Of a DNA stretch of 64,000 bases, positions 25,093-34,100 are shown in pieces (position 1 is the stretch's first letter; each line of letters starts with the position of its first letter). This stretch comes from JAWCLZ01 sp038850275. GTDB taxonomy: Archaea > Halobacteriota > JAWCLZ01. Made by a program: the position numbers and the translations under genes. Under the pieces are notes generated by a model. That model was not told the DNA's origin, made no database searches, and saw only the letters and a list, made by a program, of their open reading frames with translations. The stretch covers positions 1 through 64,000 of the forward strand of contig JAWCLZ010000002.1 of the NCBI GenBank assembly GCA_038850275.1, written 5' to 3'.

Positions 25093-25329
25093 ATGGTTGT
25101 AGCATTGAGTCTGATAAATACTGAGCCAGGGAAGGATAGAGAAGTTGCTAAGAAGCTTGCCAAGATCGAGGGAGTCACTGCAGTTTGCTTAGTTACAGGG
25201 AGATATGATATTGTGGCGAGAATAGAAGCTAAAAACTCAGATGAAATTATAAATATAGTTTACGACAAGATTCGAGCAACTCCAAATGTCAAGGCATCTG
25301 AGACAATGTTCTGCCAGCAAATAAAATAG
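25093..25329 (+). CDS. Stand-alone Lrp/AsnC ligand-binding domain
   Basis: 78 residues, a single RAM domain: VVALSLINTEPGKDREVAKK, KIEGVTAVCLVTGRYDIV and RATPNVKASETMF. No DNA-binding domain. It aligns well with the protein at 14983-15213. GGAGGTG is placed five bases before the ATG. It probably senses a small molecule and may interact with Lrp-type regulators. Confidence 0.87.
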   Translation: MVVALSLINTEPGKDREVAKKLAKIEGVTAVCLVTGRYDIVARIEAKNSDEIINIVYDKIRATPNVKASETMFCQQIK

Positions 25330-25367
25330 CTAACTAAATATTCATCTTCAACTATAAATAAAGCTGC

Positions 25368-26141
25368 ATGACCGAGATTCCCAAGGACCACCCTCGGTAT
25401 ACCTCGCTGGTTACGAGGGAGAAGCTCGTGGAGAGCTATCAAAGGGGAATAGTGAGTATTCAAGGATTAATTGCACAGGGAAGAGGAGAAGCATTTGATT
25501 ACATCCTTGGGGAGAAAACAATTGAAAGTGCTAATCAAGCTACTAAGGCAGCTGCAGCTTTGCTCCTCTTAGCCAAGAAACCTGTTATCTCTGTTAATGG
25601 GAATGCAGCTGCACTTGCAGGCAGCGAGCTTGTAATACTCTCCAAGCTCCTCAATGCACCTATAGAGGTAAATCTTTTTCACCGCACCGATGAAAGAGTT
25701 AAAAGGATCATGGAGGACTTGAGACAGCGAGGTGGAGCTTTAGTGCTCGGAGCCAAGGCAGATGCTAGAATTCCAGGTATATCGCATGAAAGAGCAAAGG
25801 TCGATCGCGAGGGGATTTATTCTGCAGATGTAGTTTTTGTACCTCTTGAAGATGGCGATCGCTGTGAAGCATTAATTAAGATGGGTAAAAAGGTAATAGC
25901 AGTTGATTTAAATCCACTTTGTCGAACCGCTAGAACAGCTACTATTACAATTGTGGATAATATCATTAGAGCAGTGCCCAATTTAATTAAAGCTATTCAG
26001 GAATTGAAGAACTTGAGCGTGGTTGAACTTGAGAGAATTGTTCGTGATTTTGATAACAATAGAAATCTACAGCTTGGAGTTCTGGAAATTGACCAAAGAT
26101 TAAGAGCACTTGCTAGTGAACAATTGAGTATGAAATTTTAG
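25368..26141 (+). CDS. 4-phosphopantoate-beta-alanine ligase
   Basis: 257 residues matching the archaeal phosphopantothenate synthetase family (DUF137). IPKDHPRYTSLVTREKLVES opens it, with RGEAFDYILGE, SVNGNAAALAG and DLNPLCRTARTATITIVDN as further signatures. With pantoate kinase it replaces the bacterial pantothenate route to coenzyme A. The 3' end overlaps the convergent HisA-like gene by four bases. Confidence 0.92.
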   Translation: MTEIPKDHPRYTSLVTREKLVESYQRGIVSIQGLIAQGRGEAFDYILGEKTIESANQATKAAAALLLLAKKPVISVNGNAAALAGSELVILSKLLNAPIEVNLFHRTDERVKRIMEDLRQRGGALVLGAKADARIPGISHERAKVDREGIYSADVVFVPLEDGDRCEALIKMGKKVIAVDLNPLCRTARTATITIVDNIIRAVPNLIKAIQELKNLSVVELERIVRDFDNNRNLQLGVLEIDQRLRALASEQLSMKF

Positions 26142-26827
26142 CGTAGTCTCTCCACAGGGATACTTCCATTGTGTATTGCAGTTGCAACTATAGCTCCATC
26201 TACTCCTATTTCCTCCAAAATTTTTAAATCCTCCATATCTCTAACCCCACCGCCAGCAATTATTCTACTTCCCTTCACTTGAGCTTTGATTTGCTGCAAG
26301 ATTTCTAAATCTACACCTGATGCTGTGCCTACTTTATCTAGATTTAAAACAATGATTTCTGCTATACCTACCTTGCTTATCATTTTAGCGGCTTCAACTG
26401 GAGAAGCTAGGTCTGGATCTTGGCTTAAGAGCTTGTTTTGCTTTATATCTATACTTACAGTTACATCATGCTCAGCTGCAGCTTGAATGAGCTTCAAATT
26501 CGCAGTCTCAGTTCCTAGAACTAGCTTATGTGCTAGTTTTTTATTTAAAATCTCAAGTAATTCTTCATAGCTCCCTATTCCTACATCTACCATTGTGCTG
26601 CATTGCTTTGAAATTGTTTTTATTACTTCAAAATTATCTCCTTTTCTAGCGATTCTATCTAGATCAGCGATGTAGACTTCACGCGGGTTAAGCGCGGCTA
26701 TTATCTCCTTTGGGTCTGGGGAACTACAGATCTTGCTTCTTAAAGGTTTATATAAATGGCGCTCGCCTCGAATTGCATGGACTGCGATTCCATTCATTAA
26801 ATCAAGTGCTAGTATGACTCGAAGCAT
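26138..26827 (-). CDS. HisA/HisF-related TIM-barrel protein
   Basis: 229 residues of a HisA-like barrel: VILALDLMNGIAVHAIRGE, VYIADLDRI, VDVGIGSYEEL and IAGGGVRDMEDL. It is the archaeal HisA/HisF-related group found in methanogens and Archaeoglobus, distinct from true HisA; the substrate is unknown, although the phosphate-binding loops suggest a ribosyl-phosphate compound. The promoter region lies in the AT-rich divergent gap shared with the heat-shock regulator. Confidence 0.85.
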   Translation of the reverse strand: MLRVILALDLMNGIAVHAIRGERHLYKPLRSKICSSPDPKEIIAALNPREVYIADLDRIARKGDNFEVIKTISKQCSTMVDVGIGSYEELLEILNKKLAHKLVLGTETANLKLIQAAAEHDVTVSIDIKQNKLLSQDPDLASPVEAAKMISKVGIAEIIVLNLDKVGTASGVDLEILQQIKAQVKGSRIIAGGGVRDMEDLKILEEIGVDGAIVATAIHNGSIPVERLR

Positions 26828-26906
26828 TTAATTCCATTTTCGCGACAAAATTTATATAAACTTCCACAGTCTTATAAAGCAATCGAAATATTTATATATA
26901 AGTTAC

Positions 26907-26927
26907 TTACTAACTAAAAGTTAGTAA
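26907..26927. promoter_or_regulatory. Heat-shock operator, TTACTAAC-N5-GTTAGTAA
   Basis: A perfect 8-base inverted repeat with a TAAAA spacer. It contains CTAAC-N5-GTTAG, the palindrome reported for HSR1 of Archaeoglobus fulgidus. A TATA element (TTTATATATAAG, 26891-26902) lies upstream so that the operator covers the expected transcription start, as expected for repression. It lies 15 bases before the ATG of the regulator. Confidence 0.85.
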
Positions 26928-26941
26928 CTTGAGGTTAATAT

Positions 26942-27652
26942 ATGGATAGCGAGGAGCTGCTTGATTTGCTGGGAAATATAAATAGACGTAAGATCTTGCG
27001 ATTGCTCTCAATCAGACCCTGCTATGTCAGCGAGTTAGTGGAGAGACTTGAAATTGGTCCAAAAGCAGTGTTGGAGCACTTAAACAAGCTAGAGCAAGCT
27101 GGATTGATAGAAGCATACATAGATGAACAGAGGCGAAAGTACTTCCAAATCTCAGACGACCTCCATTTAGAAATAATGCTCTCACCCTATTTATTTGAAT
27201 TCAACACGATTACCCTCCACTTTAGCGAGGAAGAATTCCCCCTTCGATATCGTGATATCTTTGAAAGCGCACTTCGGAACTTCAAAGGTGTATTGGAATG
27301 CTTCCACGCTGAGGAGAGAAAGACCTTGAAGGAATTACGAGAAGAATTCTATCAACTTCGTGCTCTCTATAGAGACCTAAGCCTAGCACAGCGTTGCACT
27401 CAAGCAAGGCTAACTGAGGTTACCGAGAGATGTGTTAAAGCAATTGGGGAAATCGCTACTGATTATCTAGAGGCAGAAATTTTAATGCTGCTATTCAGAG
27501 AGGAAAATGCAACCATTGAAAAAATAGCTCGGCAGATAAATGTACCTCGCGAGGATGTAATTGAACAGTTAGAGAAAATGAGGAAAAAGGGAATGGTGCT
27601 AAATAAAATTGAAAATGGGAAAGAAGTTTGGAGCATAAATTTGGAGGAATAA
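26942..27652 (+). CDS. Heat-shock regulator, HSR1-like ArsR family
   Basis: 236 residues. An N-terminal ArsR-type winged helix (INRRKILRLLSIRPCYVSEL, then IGPKAVLEHLNKLEQAGLI) is followed by a long helical region and a second winged-helix-like segment near the C-terminus (IEKIARQINVPREDVIEQLE). Gene order regulator-cdc48-hsp20 and the operator match the HSR1 operon of Archaeoglobus fulgidus and functionally resemble Phr of Pyrococcus. It presumably represses its own operon until heat stress. The ATG has GAGGT seven bases upstream. Confidence 0.92.
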   Translation: MDSEELLDLLGNINRRKILRLLSIRPCYVSELVERLEIGPKAVLEHLNKLEQAGLIEAYIDEQRRKYFQISDDLHLEIMLSPYLFEFNTITLHFSEEEFPLRYRDIFESALRNFKGVLECFHAEERKTLKELREEFYQLRALYRDLSLAQRCTQARLTEVTERCVKAIGEIATDYLEAEILMLLFREENATIEKIARQINVPREDVIEQLEKMRKKGMVLNKIENGKEVWSINLEE

Positions 27653-27653
27653 A

Positions 27654-29900
27654 ATGACAGAGAGAGAGAAAGAAAAGAAAGAAGTACAGCTTAGAGTTGC
27701 TGAGGCATATCATCGCGATGCAGGGAGAGGCATAGCTAGAATAGACTTAGAAACAATGCAAAAGCTAGGATTGGTAAGCGGTGATATAGTGGAGATCGAG
27801 GGAAAAGATAAAGCAAGTGCCATTGTCTGGCCAGGTTATCCAGAGGATGCTGGAAGAGGAATAATACGCATAGATGGAAATACTAGGAGTAATGCCAAAG
27901 TTGGAATCGATGATCTAGTTACCGTTAGAAAAGTTGAAGCCCAGCCAGCTGTTAAGATAACAATAGCTCCCACACAGCCAGTGAGAATAGTAGGTGGAGA
28001 GCAATATATCTTGAGAATCCTAGAAGGCAGACCTGTTTTCAGGGGGCAGAAGCTGAGGGTGGAAATGCTTGGGAATCCACTTACCTTCATAGTAACCGCA
28101 ACTCAACCAACAGGAACAGTTATTGCAACTAGGGATACCCAAATCGTTTTAAAAGAAAGGCCAGTGGAAGAAGTAGAGAAAACAATTACCCACGTTTCAT
28201 ATGAAGACATAGGCGGCTTGAAGCGGGAAATTGGATTAATAAGAGAAATGATCGAGCTCCCCCTTAGGCATCCTGAGATCTTTCAAAAGCTTGGAGTTGA
28301 GCCGCCTAAGGGAGTACTCTTACATGGACCGCCTGGCACTGGTAAAACCTTAATTGCTAAAGCAGTGGCAAATGAAACAGATGCTCACTTCATATCCATA
28401 AGCGGTCCTGAGATAATGTCAAAATATTATGGAGAGAGTGAAAAACAGCTTCGCGATATATTTAAAGAAGCTGAGGAAAATGCGCCTGCGATCATATTCA
28501 TAGATGAAATCGACTCAATTGCACCCAAGCGAGAAGAGGTAACTGGAGAGGTGGAGCGAAGAGTCGTGGCTCAATTGCTATCATTAATGGATGGTTTGAA
28601 ATCAAGGGGACAAGTAGTAGTAATAGCAGCAACCAATAGACCCAATGCTGTAGATCCCGCGCTTCGAAGACCAGGGAGATTTGACCGCGAAATTGAAATA
28701 GGCGTGCCTGATAGAAATGGTCGCTTGGAAATACTGCAAGTGCATACTAGAGGAATGCCACTTGCAAAAGACGTGGACTTAGGGCACTTAGCTGATATAA
28801 CCCATGGCTTCGTAGGCGCAGATATAGCTGCCCTATGTAAAGAAGCAGCTATGCATGCGCTGCGTGAAATACTGCCTAAGATTAAAATGGAGGAAGAAAT
28901 TCCGCAGGAAGTGCTTGACAAGCTCGAGGTTAGGAACCATCACTTCCTAGAAGCCCTTAAGAATATTGAGCCAAGTGCAATGAGGGAAGTGTTCATAGAA
29001 GTCCCAGATGTAGATTGGGAAGACGTGGGTGGCTTGGAAAAAGCAAAGCAAGAGCTTAAAGAAGCAGTGGAATGGCCTCTTAAATATCCAGAGGCATTTG
29101 AAGCCATAAAAACCAAGCCGCCTAGGGGAATACTGCTCTTTGGACCGCCTGGCACTGGTAAAACCCTCCTTGCTAAAGCAGTGGCAAGCAAAACCGAGGC
29201 AAACTTCATAAGCATAAAGGGCCCTGAACTATTGAGCAAATACGTTGGCGAGAGTGAGAGAGCAGTGAGGGAAACATTTAGAAAAGCAAGGCAAAGTGCT
29301 CCTGCAATTATATTCTTCGATGAACTCGATGCAATAGCACCTCAGAGGAGTGCCTCAAGCTTTGATTCCCATGTAACCGAGCGAGTTGTTAGCCAGATAT
29401 TAACCGAACTCGATGGAATGGAGGAACTCAAGGATGTAGTTGTACTTGCAGCTTCAAATCGCCCTGATTTAATTGACACAGCACTTCTACGACCAGGTAG
29501 ATTCGATCGCTTGATTTACATCCCACCTCCAGGGAGGAAAGAACGCGAGGAGATATTCAAAATACATTTAAAAGGCAAGCCATTAGCAGATGATGTTAAC
29601 CTAAGTGAGCTTGCTGAGAAAACCGAGGGCTATGTTGGAGCAGATATTGAGGCTATCTGCAGAGAAGCTGCAATGCTAGCACTTCGAGAGCTAATCAAGC
29701 CAGGGATGAGTAGAGAAGAAGTGAAGCAACACGCTCAATATTTAAAAATCTATAAGAAACATTTAGAAGAAGCACTCAAGCGAGTTAAACCAACTACATC
29801 TAGAGATGCACTGAAGCAGTATGAAAGATTATGCGAGGAATTCGCAAAATTCGCAACCATTGGGAGGGAGGAATACGAGGAAAAGAAAACCACTCGATGA
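27654..29900 (+). CDS. cdc48: CDC48/VAT-type AAA+ ATPase
   Basis: 748 residues: N-terminal double-psi barrel substrate-binding domain (1-180), D1 with Walker A GPPGTGKT at 225-232 and Walker B IIFIDEID, D2 with Walker A at 497-504 and FFDELDAIAP. A hexameric unfoldase that pulls proteins apart for the proteasome. It starts one base after the regulator stop with GGAGG upstream, so it is part of the heat-shock operon. The length is typical. Confidence 0.97.
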   Translation: MTEREKEKKEVQLRVAEAYHRDAGRGIARIDLETMQKLGLVSGDIVEIEGKDKASAIVWPGYPEDAGRGIIRIDGNTRSNAKVGIDDLVTVRKVEAQPAVKITIAPTQPVRIVGGEQYILRILEGRPVFRGQKLRVEMLGNPLTFIVTATQPTGTVIATRDTQIVLKERPVEEVEKTITHVSYEDIGGLKREIGLIREMIELPLRHPEIFQKLGVEPPKGVLLHGPPGTGKTLIAKAVANETDAHFISISGPEIMSKYYGESEKQLRDIFKEAEENAPAIIFIDEIDSIAPKREEVTGEVERRVVAQLLSLMDGLKSRGQVVVIAATNRPNAVDPALRRPGRFDREIEIGVPDRNGRLEILQVHTRGMPLAKDVDLGHLADITHGFVGADIAALCKEAAMHALREILPKIKMEEEIPQEVLDKLEVRNHHFLEALKNIEPSAMREVFIEVPDVDWEDVGGLEKAKQELKEAVEWPLKYPEAFEAIKTKPPRGILLFGPPGTGKTLLAKAVASKTEANFISIKGPELLSKYVGESERAVRETFRKARQSAPAIIFFDELDAIAPQRSASSFDSHVTERVVSQILTELDGMEELKDVVVLAASNRPDLIDTALLRPGRFDRLIYIPPPGRKEREEIFKIHLKGKPLADDVNLSELAEKTEGYVGADIEAICREAAMLALRELIKPGMSREEVKQHAQYLKIYKKHLEEALKRVKPTTSRDALKQYERLCEEFAKFATIGREEYEEKKTTR

Positions 29901-30273
29901 ATTTGATGAAATCTTCGACCAACTAATTATGGAATTTAATGAATTCATAAGGGAATTCGAGCCTCACTTCGAGGAAATGAAGCCATATCCCTCCCCTAGG
30001 AGGAGGAAAAAGATTGAAGTCAGCGATAGTAGACCTAGGACTTTGATCGACGTGTTCGAAGTAGGAGATGAAATCCACGTGATAGCGGACTTAAAAGGAA
30101 CAAAGGAGGATGAAGTGGAACTCTACCCCAGTGAGAAGCAGCTGGAGATACGTACTATTAATGAACTAAATCTATGTGAAAAAGTTGAATTACCAGCAAA
30201 GGTTGATATCAAAAGCATGAAGCAGAGCTTCAAAAATGGAGTACTTGAAGTAATCCTAAAGCGGAAGACTTAA
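29860..30273 (+). CDS. Small heat-shock protein, Hsp20 family
   Basis: An alpha-crystallin domain (RTLIDVFEVGDEIHVIADL, then VELPAKVDIKSMKQSFKNGV and LEVILKRK with the C-terminal hydrophobic patch) after a charged N-terminal arm. A holdase chaperone that keeps unfolding proteins soluble for CDC48. The start is unclear: an ATG at 29821 overlaps cdc48 by 80 bases, a TTG at 29860 by 41, and a strong GGGAGGGAGGA at 29864-29874 precedes an ACG codon rather than a normal start. I give the TTG. Confidence 0.88.
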   Translation: MGGRNTRKRKPLDEFDEIFDQLIMEFNEFIREFEPHFEEMKPYPSPRRRKKIEVSDSRPRTLIDVFEVGDEIHVIADLKGTKEDEVELYPSEKQLEIRTINELNLCEKVELPAKVDIKSMKQSFKNGVLEVILKRKT

Positions 30274-30311
30274 GCTAATTTATAATAGTTTAAAAGAGAA
30301 AAGAGGTGCTA

Positions 30312-31496
30312 ATGTTGTACTTAGTAGGTGAAGCATTAATAGGTAGCGAACCTGAAATTGCACATATTGATTTAATTATAGGGGAGAAAAAAGGACCTGT
30401 TGGTGAAGCATTTGCAAGTGGATTAGCCCATCTCTCAGCTGGTCACACTCCAATGCTCGCTGTTATACGCCCGAATTTGCTTGCAAAACCAGCTACTTTA
30501 GTTGTCCCGAAAGTTACAATTAAAAATATGGAACAAGCAGCTCAAATTTTCGGCCCAGCTCAAAGTGCAGTTGCCAAAGCAGTTGCAGATGCAGTTGAAG
30601 AAGGCATAATACCTCGAGATAAAGTTGAGGAATGGGTAGTTGTGGTTAGCGTCTTCATACACCCAGATGCAAAGGATTACAGCAAGATTTATCGCTATAA
30701 TTATGGTGCTACAAAACTTGCAATTCAACGCGCAATTGAGGGTTTCCCATCCATTGAAAAAGTATTATATGAGAAGGATAGATCTATCCACCCAATAATG
30801 GGCTATAGATATACCACCAAACTCTTCGATCCCCCCTATCTACAAGTTGCTCTTGATATCCCAAATCTAGAGCAAATGCTCAGCGTGGTAAAGCAACTGC
30901 CGAAAAGCGATCACCTCATAATAGAAGCTGGAACACCTTTGATAAAGCGCTATGGATTGGGAATTATACAAAAAATCCGTGAGATCAATCCAAGCGTTTT
31001 CATAGTCGCTGATTTAAAAACCCTAGATACTGGCAATCTCGAAGTTAGAATTGCAGCAGATGAAGGCGCGGATGCAGTGGTTATCTCTGGCTTAGCTCCA
31101 GTTGCAACTATTGAAAAAGCAATAGCTGAAGCGAAAAAAACAGGTATATATGCTGTAGTGGACATGCTAAACGTAAGTGACCCAATAGAGCTACTCAAAA
31201 GCTTAAGCATTAAACCAGAAGTCGTGGAATTGCATAGAGCAATAGATCTAGAGTCAAAAGCTGCAGAGTACAAATGGAATATAGATGAGGTTAAGAAAAT
31301 TTCTGATAAGATATTAGTGGCAGTGGCAGGCGGGATAAAGGCTGAGAATGCAAAAGAAGCAATTGAAGCAGGGGCTGATATCATAATAGTTGGTAGAGCA
31401 ATTACAAATGCAAAGGACATAGAGGGAGCGGCTAGACAGTTCCTCAAGTTGTTGAAAGAAGAGATCGATCAATTCAGAGTAATGACTGACTTCTAG
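30312..31496 (+). CDS. fae-hps: Bifunctional Fae-Hps: formaldehyde-activating enzyme / hexulose-6-phosphate synthase
   Basis: 394 residues in two domains. Residues 1-160 are Fae (LVGEALIGSEPEIAHIDLII, FASGLAHLSAGHTPMLAVIR), which joins formaldehyde to tetrahydromethanopterin. Residues 165-394 are Hps (LQVALDIPNLEQML, VADLKTLDTG, VAVAGGIKAENAKEAI), an OMP-decarboxylase-fold enzyme that in archaea splits hexulose 6-phosphate to ribulose 5-phosphate and formaldehyde. The fusion links pentose supply to formaldehyde disposal. I choose ATG 30312, three bases after GAGGTG; GTG 30306 is possible. Confidence 0.95.
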   Translation: MLYLVGEALIGSEPEIAHIDLIIGEKKGPVGEAFASGLAHLSAGHTPMLAVIRPNLLAKPATLVVPKVTIKNMEQAAQIFGPAQSAVAKAVADAVEEGIIPRDKVEEWVVVVSVFIHPDAKDYSKIYRYNYGATKLAIQRAIEGFPSIEKVLYEKDRSIHPIMGYRYTTKLFDPPYLQVALDIPNLEQMLSVVKQLPKSDHLIIEAGTPLIKRYGLGIIQKIREINPSVFIVADLKTLDTGNLEVRIAADEGADAVVISGLAPVATIEKAIAEAKKTGIYAVVDMLNVSDPIELLKSLSIKPEVVELHRAIDLESKAAEYKWNIDEVKKISDKILVAVAGGIKAENAKEAIEAGADIIIVGRAITNAKDIEGAARQFLKLLKEEIDQFRVMTDF

Positions 31497-31503
31497 CATT
31501 AGA

Positions 31504-31525
31504 AGCTCTTTCCTTTTAAAGAGCT
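31504..31525 (+). terminator. Hairpin after fae-hps, possible terminator
   Basis: AGCTCTTT and AAAGAGCT form a perfect 8-bp stem with a T-rich six-base loop, eight bases after the fae-hps stop. The following stretch 31526-31690 has a short GC-rich patch with GCGGC/GCCGC complementarity but no recognisable gene. Confidence 0.4.
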
Positions 31526-31693
31526 GTAGAAAGACAACTCCGCGAATGGTTAAAAAAACAAGCGGCGGAAATTATAAATTTTTTATGGGAAAAGCCGCGG
31601 GAGAGCACACGTTGGAATGAAATATTTATCTATATTCATTTTATATTCATTTTACTAACTTTACTCTTTACTCATTTTAATCCTTGAGTAATA

Positions 31694-31701
31694 TTTATAA
31701 A
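31694..31701 (+). promoter_or_regulatory. TATA box of glyS
   Basis: TTTATAAA in an AT-rich region; a transcription start about 25 bases on would leave a short leader before the ATG at 31751. Confidence 0.45.
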
Positions 31702-31750
31702 CCCATATGCTCATTTTTTATCTCAAGCGGCTTGGATGGAGTGGTTTTCA

Positions 31751-33505
31751 ATGGATAAATATGAGAAGGTTATAGAGTTGGCTAGGCGCAGGGGTTTTCT
31801 CTGGCCTTCTTTTGAAATCTATGGAGGTACAGCTGGTTTCTGGGATTTTGGGCCTCTTGGTGCGATGATGAAGCGAAGAATAGAGGATGTATGGAGGGAT
31901 ATATTCGTAGTACAGGAGGGTAACTATGAAATTGAAGCACCCACAATTGGCGTGGAAGAGATATTCATCGCTTCTGGTCACGTTAAAGGCTTCGTTGATC
32001 CCTTGACTGAGTGCCAGAAATGCGGTGAAGTATATCGTGCTGACCACGTTATTGAGGGCGCTGGAGTGAAATTGCCACCAACTTTTACCGCGGAAGTTTT
32101 GACTGATTTAATTAGAAAATATGAAGTGCGCTGCCCTGAATGCGGTGGAAACCTTGGAGATGTATATCAATATAATCTAATGTTTAAGACCACAATTGGA
32201 CCTGGTGGAAAGAGAATTGCATATTTAAGGCCTGAGACAGCTCAGGGTATGTTTGTGGACTTCCCGAGATTGCTTAAATTCTATCGAGATAAACTCCCAT
32301 TTGGCGCTACTCAAGTTGGGAAGTCATATAGAAATGAGATCTCTCCAAGGCAGGGGATAATTAGACTTCGAGAGTTCACTCAAACTGAGCTTGAGTACTT
32401 CATTGATCCTCGTGATAAAAGACATCCTAATTTCAATAAAGTTGCAAATATTGTAACAACCCTGTACTCTGAAAAGGATCAAATTGCAGGAGCAGACCCT
32501 AAGAGGATGAGCTTTGGAGAAGCAGTTAAACAGGGGATAATTGCACATGAAATGCTTGCCTATCAAATGGCTCTTACATATCTCTTCCTAAGAAGAGTTG
32601 GAATTAGCGAGGAAAGACTTAGATTCAGACAGCATAAATCCACTGAAAGAGCACACTATGCTTCTGACTGCTGGGATGCAGAAATCTATACTGAGAGATT
32701 CGGCTGGGTTGAAGTAGTGGGAGTAGCAGATAGAACGAATTATGACTTAACTAATCATCAAAAACTAAGCGGCGTTGATATGAGTGTCTTCGTGCCATAT
32801 GATAAGCCAAAGATTGTTAAAAGATTAGTTGTGAAGCCAGATATGTCTCAAATTGGTCCAATTTATAAGGATAAAGCAGATAAAATAGCAGCGGCTTTAA
32901 AATCACTCTCAGAGGAAGAGCTCAGTAAAGATAAAATAATTGTTACCATCGATGGCGAGAAAATAGAAGTTGATGGAAAAATGGTTAAATATGAAACTGT
33001 AACTGAGGAAGTACGAGGGGAATATGTAATACCACACGTAATCGAACCAAGCTTTGGGATAGATCGAACTTTCTACGGCGTTTTAGAATCCTGCTATAAG
33101 GAAGTCGAAGTGGAAGGAGCAGAAGAGGGGGAGGAGAAAACTAGAGTGGTACTCTCGCTGCCACCTGAGATAGCACCCATTCAAGTCGCAGTTTTACCAT
33201 TGCTCTCACGCGAGGAGTTGATAAAGAAGGCTCAGCAGATATTAAATGAACTGAGGTCTAAGAGAATAATGGCTGAGTATGATGATTCAGGCACTATAGG
33301 TAGAAGATATAGGAGGAACGACGAGATAGGCACACCCTTTGCTATAACTATCGACTTCGATACATTAAAGGATAATACCGTTACAATAAGAGATAGAGAT
33401 TCAATGAAGCAAATTCGAATCCCAGTTGATGGCATTGCAGATACTATCAGGAAGCTAATTTACGGTGAAATTAAATTCGAAAGCTTAGGCAAGCCAATTA
33501 ATTAA
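31751..33505 (+). CDS. glyS: Glycyl-tRNA synthetase, dimeric archaeal/eukaryal type
   Basis: 584 residues of class II GlyRS. The family start MDKYEKVIELARRRGFLWP coincides with the ATG at 31751, preceded by GGAGTGG; a further ATG at 31736 is less likely. A zinc-site pair CQKCGEVY and CPECGGNL, motif 2 FRDKLPFGATQVGKSYRNE-like region, and the C-terminal anticodon-binding domain (PIQVAVLPLLSREEL) are seen. It charges tRNA-Gly. Confidence 0.96.
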   Translation: MDKYEKVIELARRRGFLWPSFEIYGGTAGFWDFGPLGAMMKRRIEDVWRDIFVVQEGNYEIEAPTIGVEEIFIASGHVKGFVDPLTECQKCGEVYRADHVIEGAGVKLPPTFTAEVLTDLIRKYEVRCPECGGNLGDVYQYNLMFKTTIGPGGKRIAYLRPETAQGMFVDFPRLLKFYRDKLPFGATQVGKSYRNEISPRQGIIRLREFTQTELEYFIDPRDKRHPNFNKVANIVTTLYSEKDQIAGADPKRMSFGEAVKQGIIAHEMLAYQMALTYLFLRRVGISEERLRFRQHKSTERAHYASDCWDAEIYTERFGWVEVVGVADRTNYDLTNHQKLSGVDMSVFVPYDKPKIVKRLVVKPDMSQIGPIYKDKADKIAAALKSLSEEELSKDKIIVTIDGEKIEVDGKMVKYETVTEEVRGEYVIPHVIEPSFGIDRTFYGVLESCYKEVEVEGAEEGEEKTRVVLSLPPEIAPIQVAVLPLLSREELIKKAQQILNELRSKRIMAEYDDSGTIGRRYRRNDEIGTPFAITIDFDTLKDNTVTIRDRDSMKQIRIPVDGIADTIRKLIYGEIKFESLGKPIN

Positions 33506-34075
33506 ATGCAGGAAAAATTGCTGAGTGAGCTGAAGCGAAAAACAATCCACGTAAGTGGCTCTCTAATTGCCATTTTATATTTATTTACCACTTGGGAGAT
33601 TGCTATATTAGTTCTTTCAATTTGCTTTTTAGCTGCTTTATTCCTAGAATGGCAGCGGTTAGAAAGAGGCTGGCAATTTTCCTTCGCTCGACCCCACGAG
33701 CAGCTTGGAATTTCAGGGGCGCTTTACTTTGCTTTCTCTTCCCTTCTCGCGGTTTTATTTTTTCAGAAAGAAGTTGCTATATCCACCCTGCTGATGCTAG
33801 CGGTTGGAGATAGTATAACTGGTATAGCAGGAGCTATTTCTGAGAAGGGGATATTAAAAATCAAGGGGAGGAAACCTTTATATCTTTTTTTAATGATGCT
33901 TATAATTTGCTTCTTACTAGCTCATCTTTTCCTTCCTTTTAAAGTGGCATTGATTGGCGCAATAATAGCTGCTCTTGTAGATTCCCTGCCTTTGAATTTC
34001 TATAATGAAGTACTTGATGATAATCTCACTATTCCATTGCTCTCAGGCACTGCTATGAGCATTGCTATGCTATAA
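33506..34075 (+). CDS. CTP-dependent polyprenol/diacylglycerol kinase-like membrane protein
   Basis: 189 residues with about six membrane helices. ELKRKTIHVSGSLIAIL at the N-terminus, AVGDSITGIAGAI, and AALVDSLPLNFYNEVLDDNL near the end match the dolichol kinase/Dgk1/SEC59 group, which uses CTP to phosphorylate lipids. In archaea it may recycle dolichol or process archaeol lipids; the substrate is not known. The ATG abuts the glyS stop, so they share a transcript. The last codons lie in a 23-base duplication. Confidence 0.82.
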   Translation: MQEKLLSELKRKTIHVSGSLIAILYLFTTWEIAILVLSICFLAALFLEWQRLERGWQFSFARPHEQLGISGALYFAFSSLLAVLFFQKEVAISTLLMLAVGDSITGIAGAISEKGILKIKGRKPLYLFLMMLIICFLLAHLFLPFKVALIGAIIAALVDSLPLNFYNEVLDDNLTIPLLSGTAMSIAML

Positions 34076-34100
34076 TTATGAGCATTGCTATGCTATAATC
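34055..34100. repeat. Two 23-base tandem copies at the ends of convergent genes
   Basis: Two adjoining copies (34055-34077, 34078-34100) starting ATGAGCATTGCTATGC differ only in the last base. The first carries the TAA of the kinase-like gene at 34073-34075; the second carries the stop codon of thiR on the other strand at 34088-34090. Confidence 0.95.

Noticed and set aside
30950..31447. 165-codon minus-strand frame
   Set aside because: It is the antisense shadow of the Hps domain; its Ala/Ser/Ile-rich sequence mirrors the codon bias of the real gene.
30312..31496. Conclusion that the organism is a methanogen
   Set aside because: Fae-Hps and F420 genes also occur in non-methanogens such as Archaeoglobus relatives and alkane or methane oxidisers. 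No methyl-coenzyme M reductase or methyltransferase genes are in the window.
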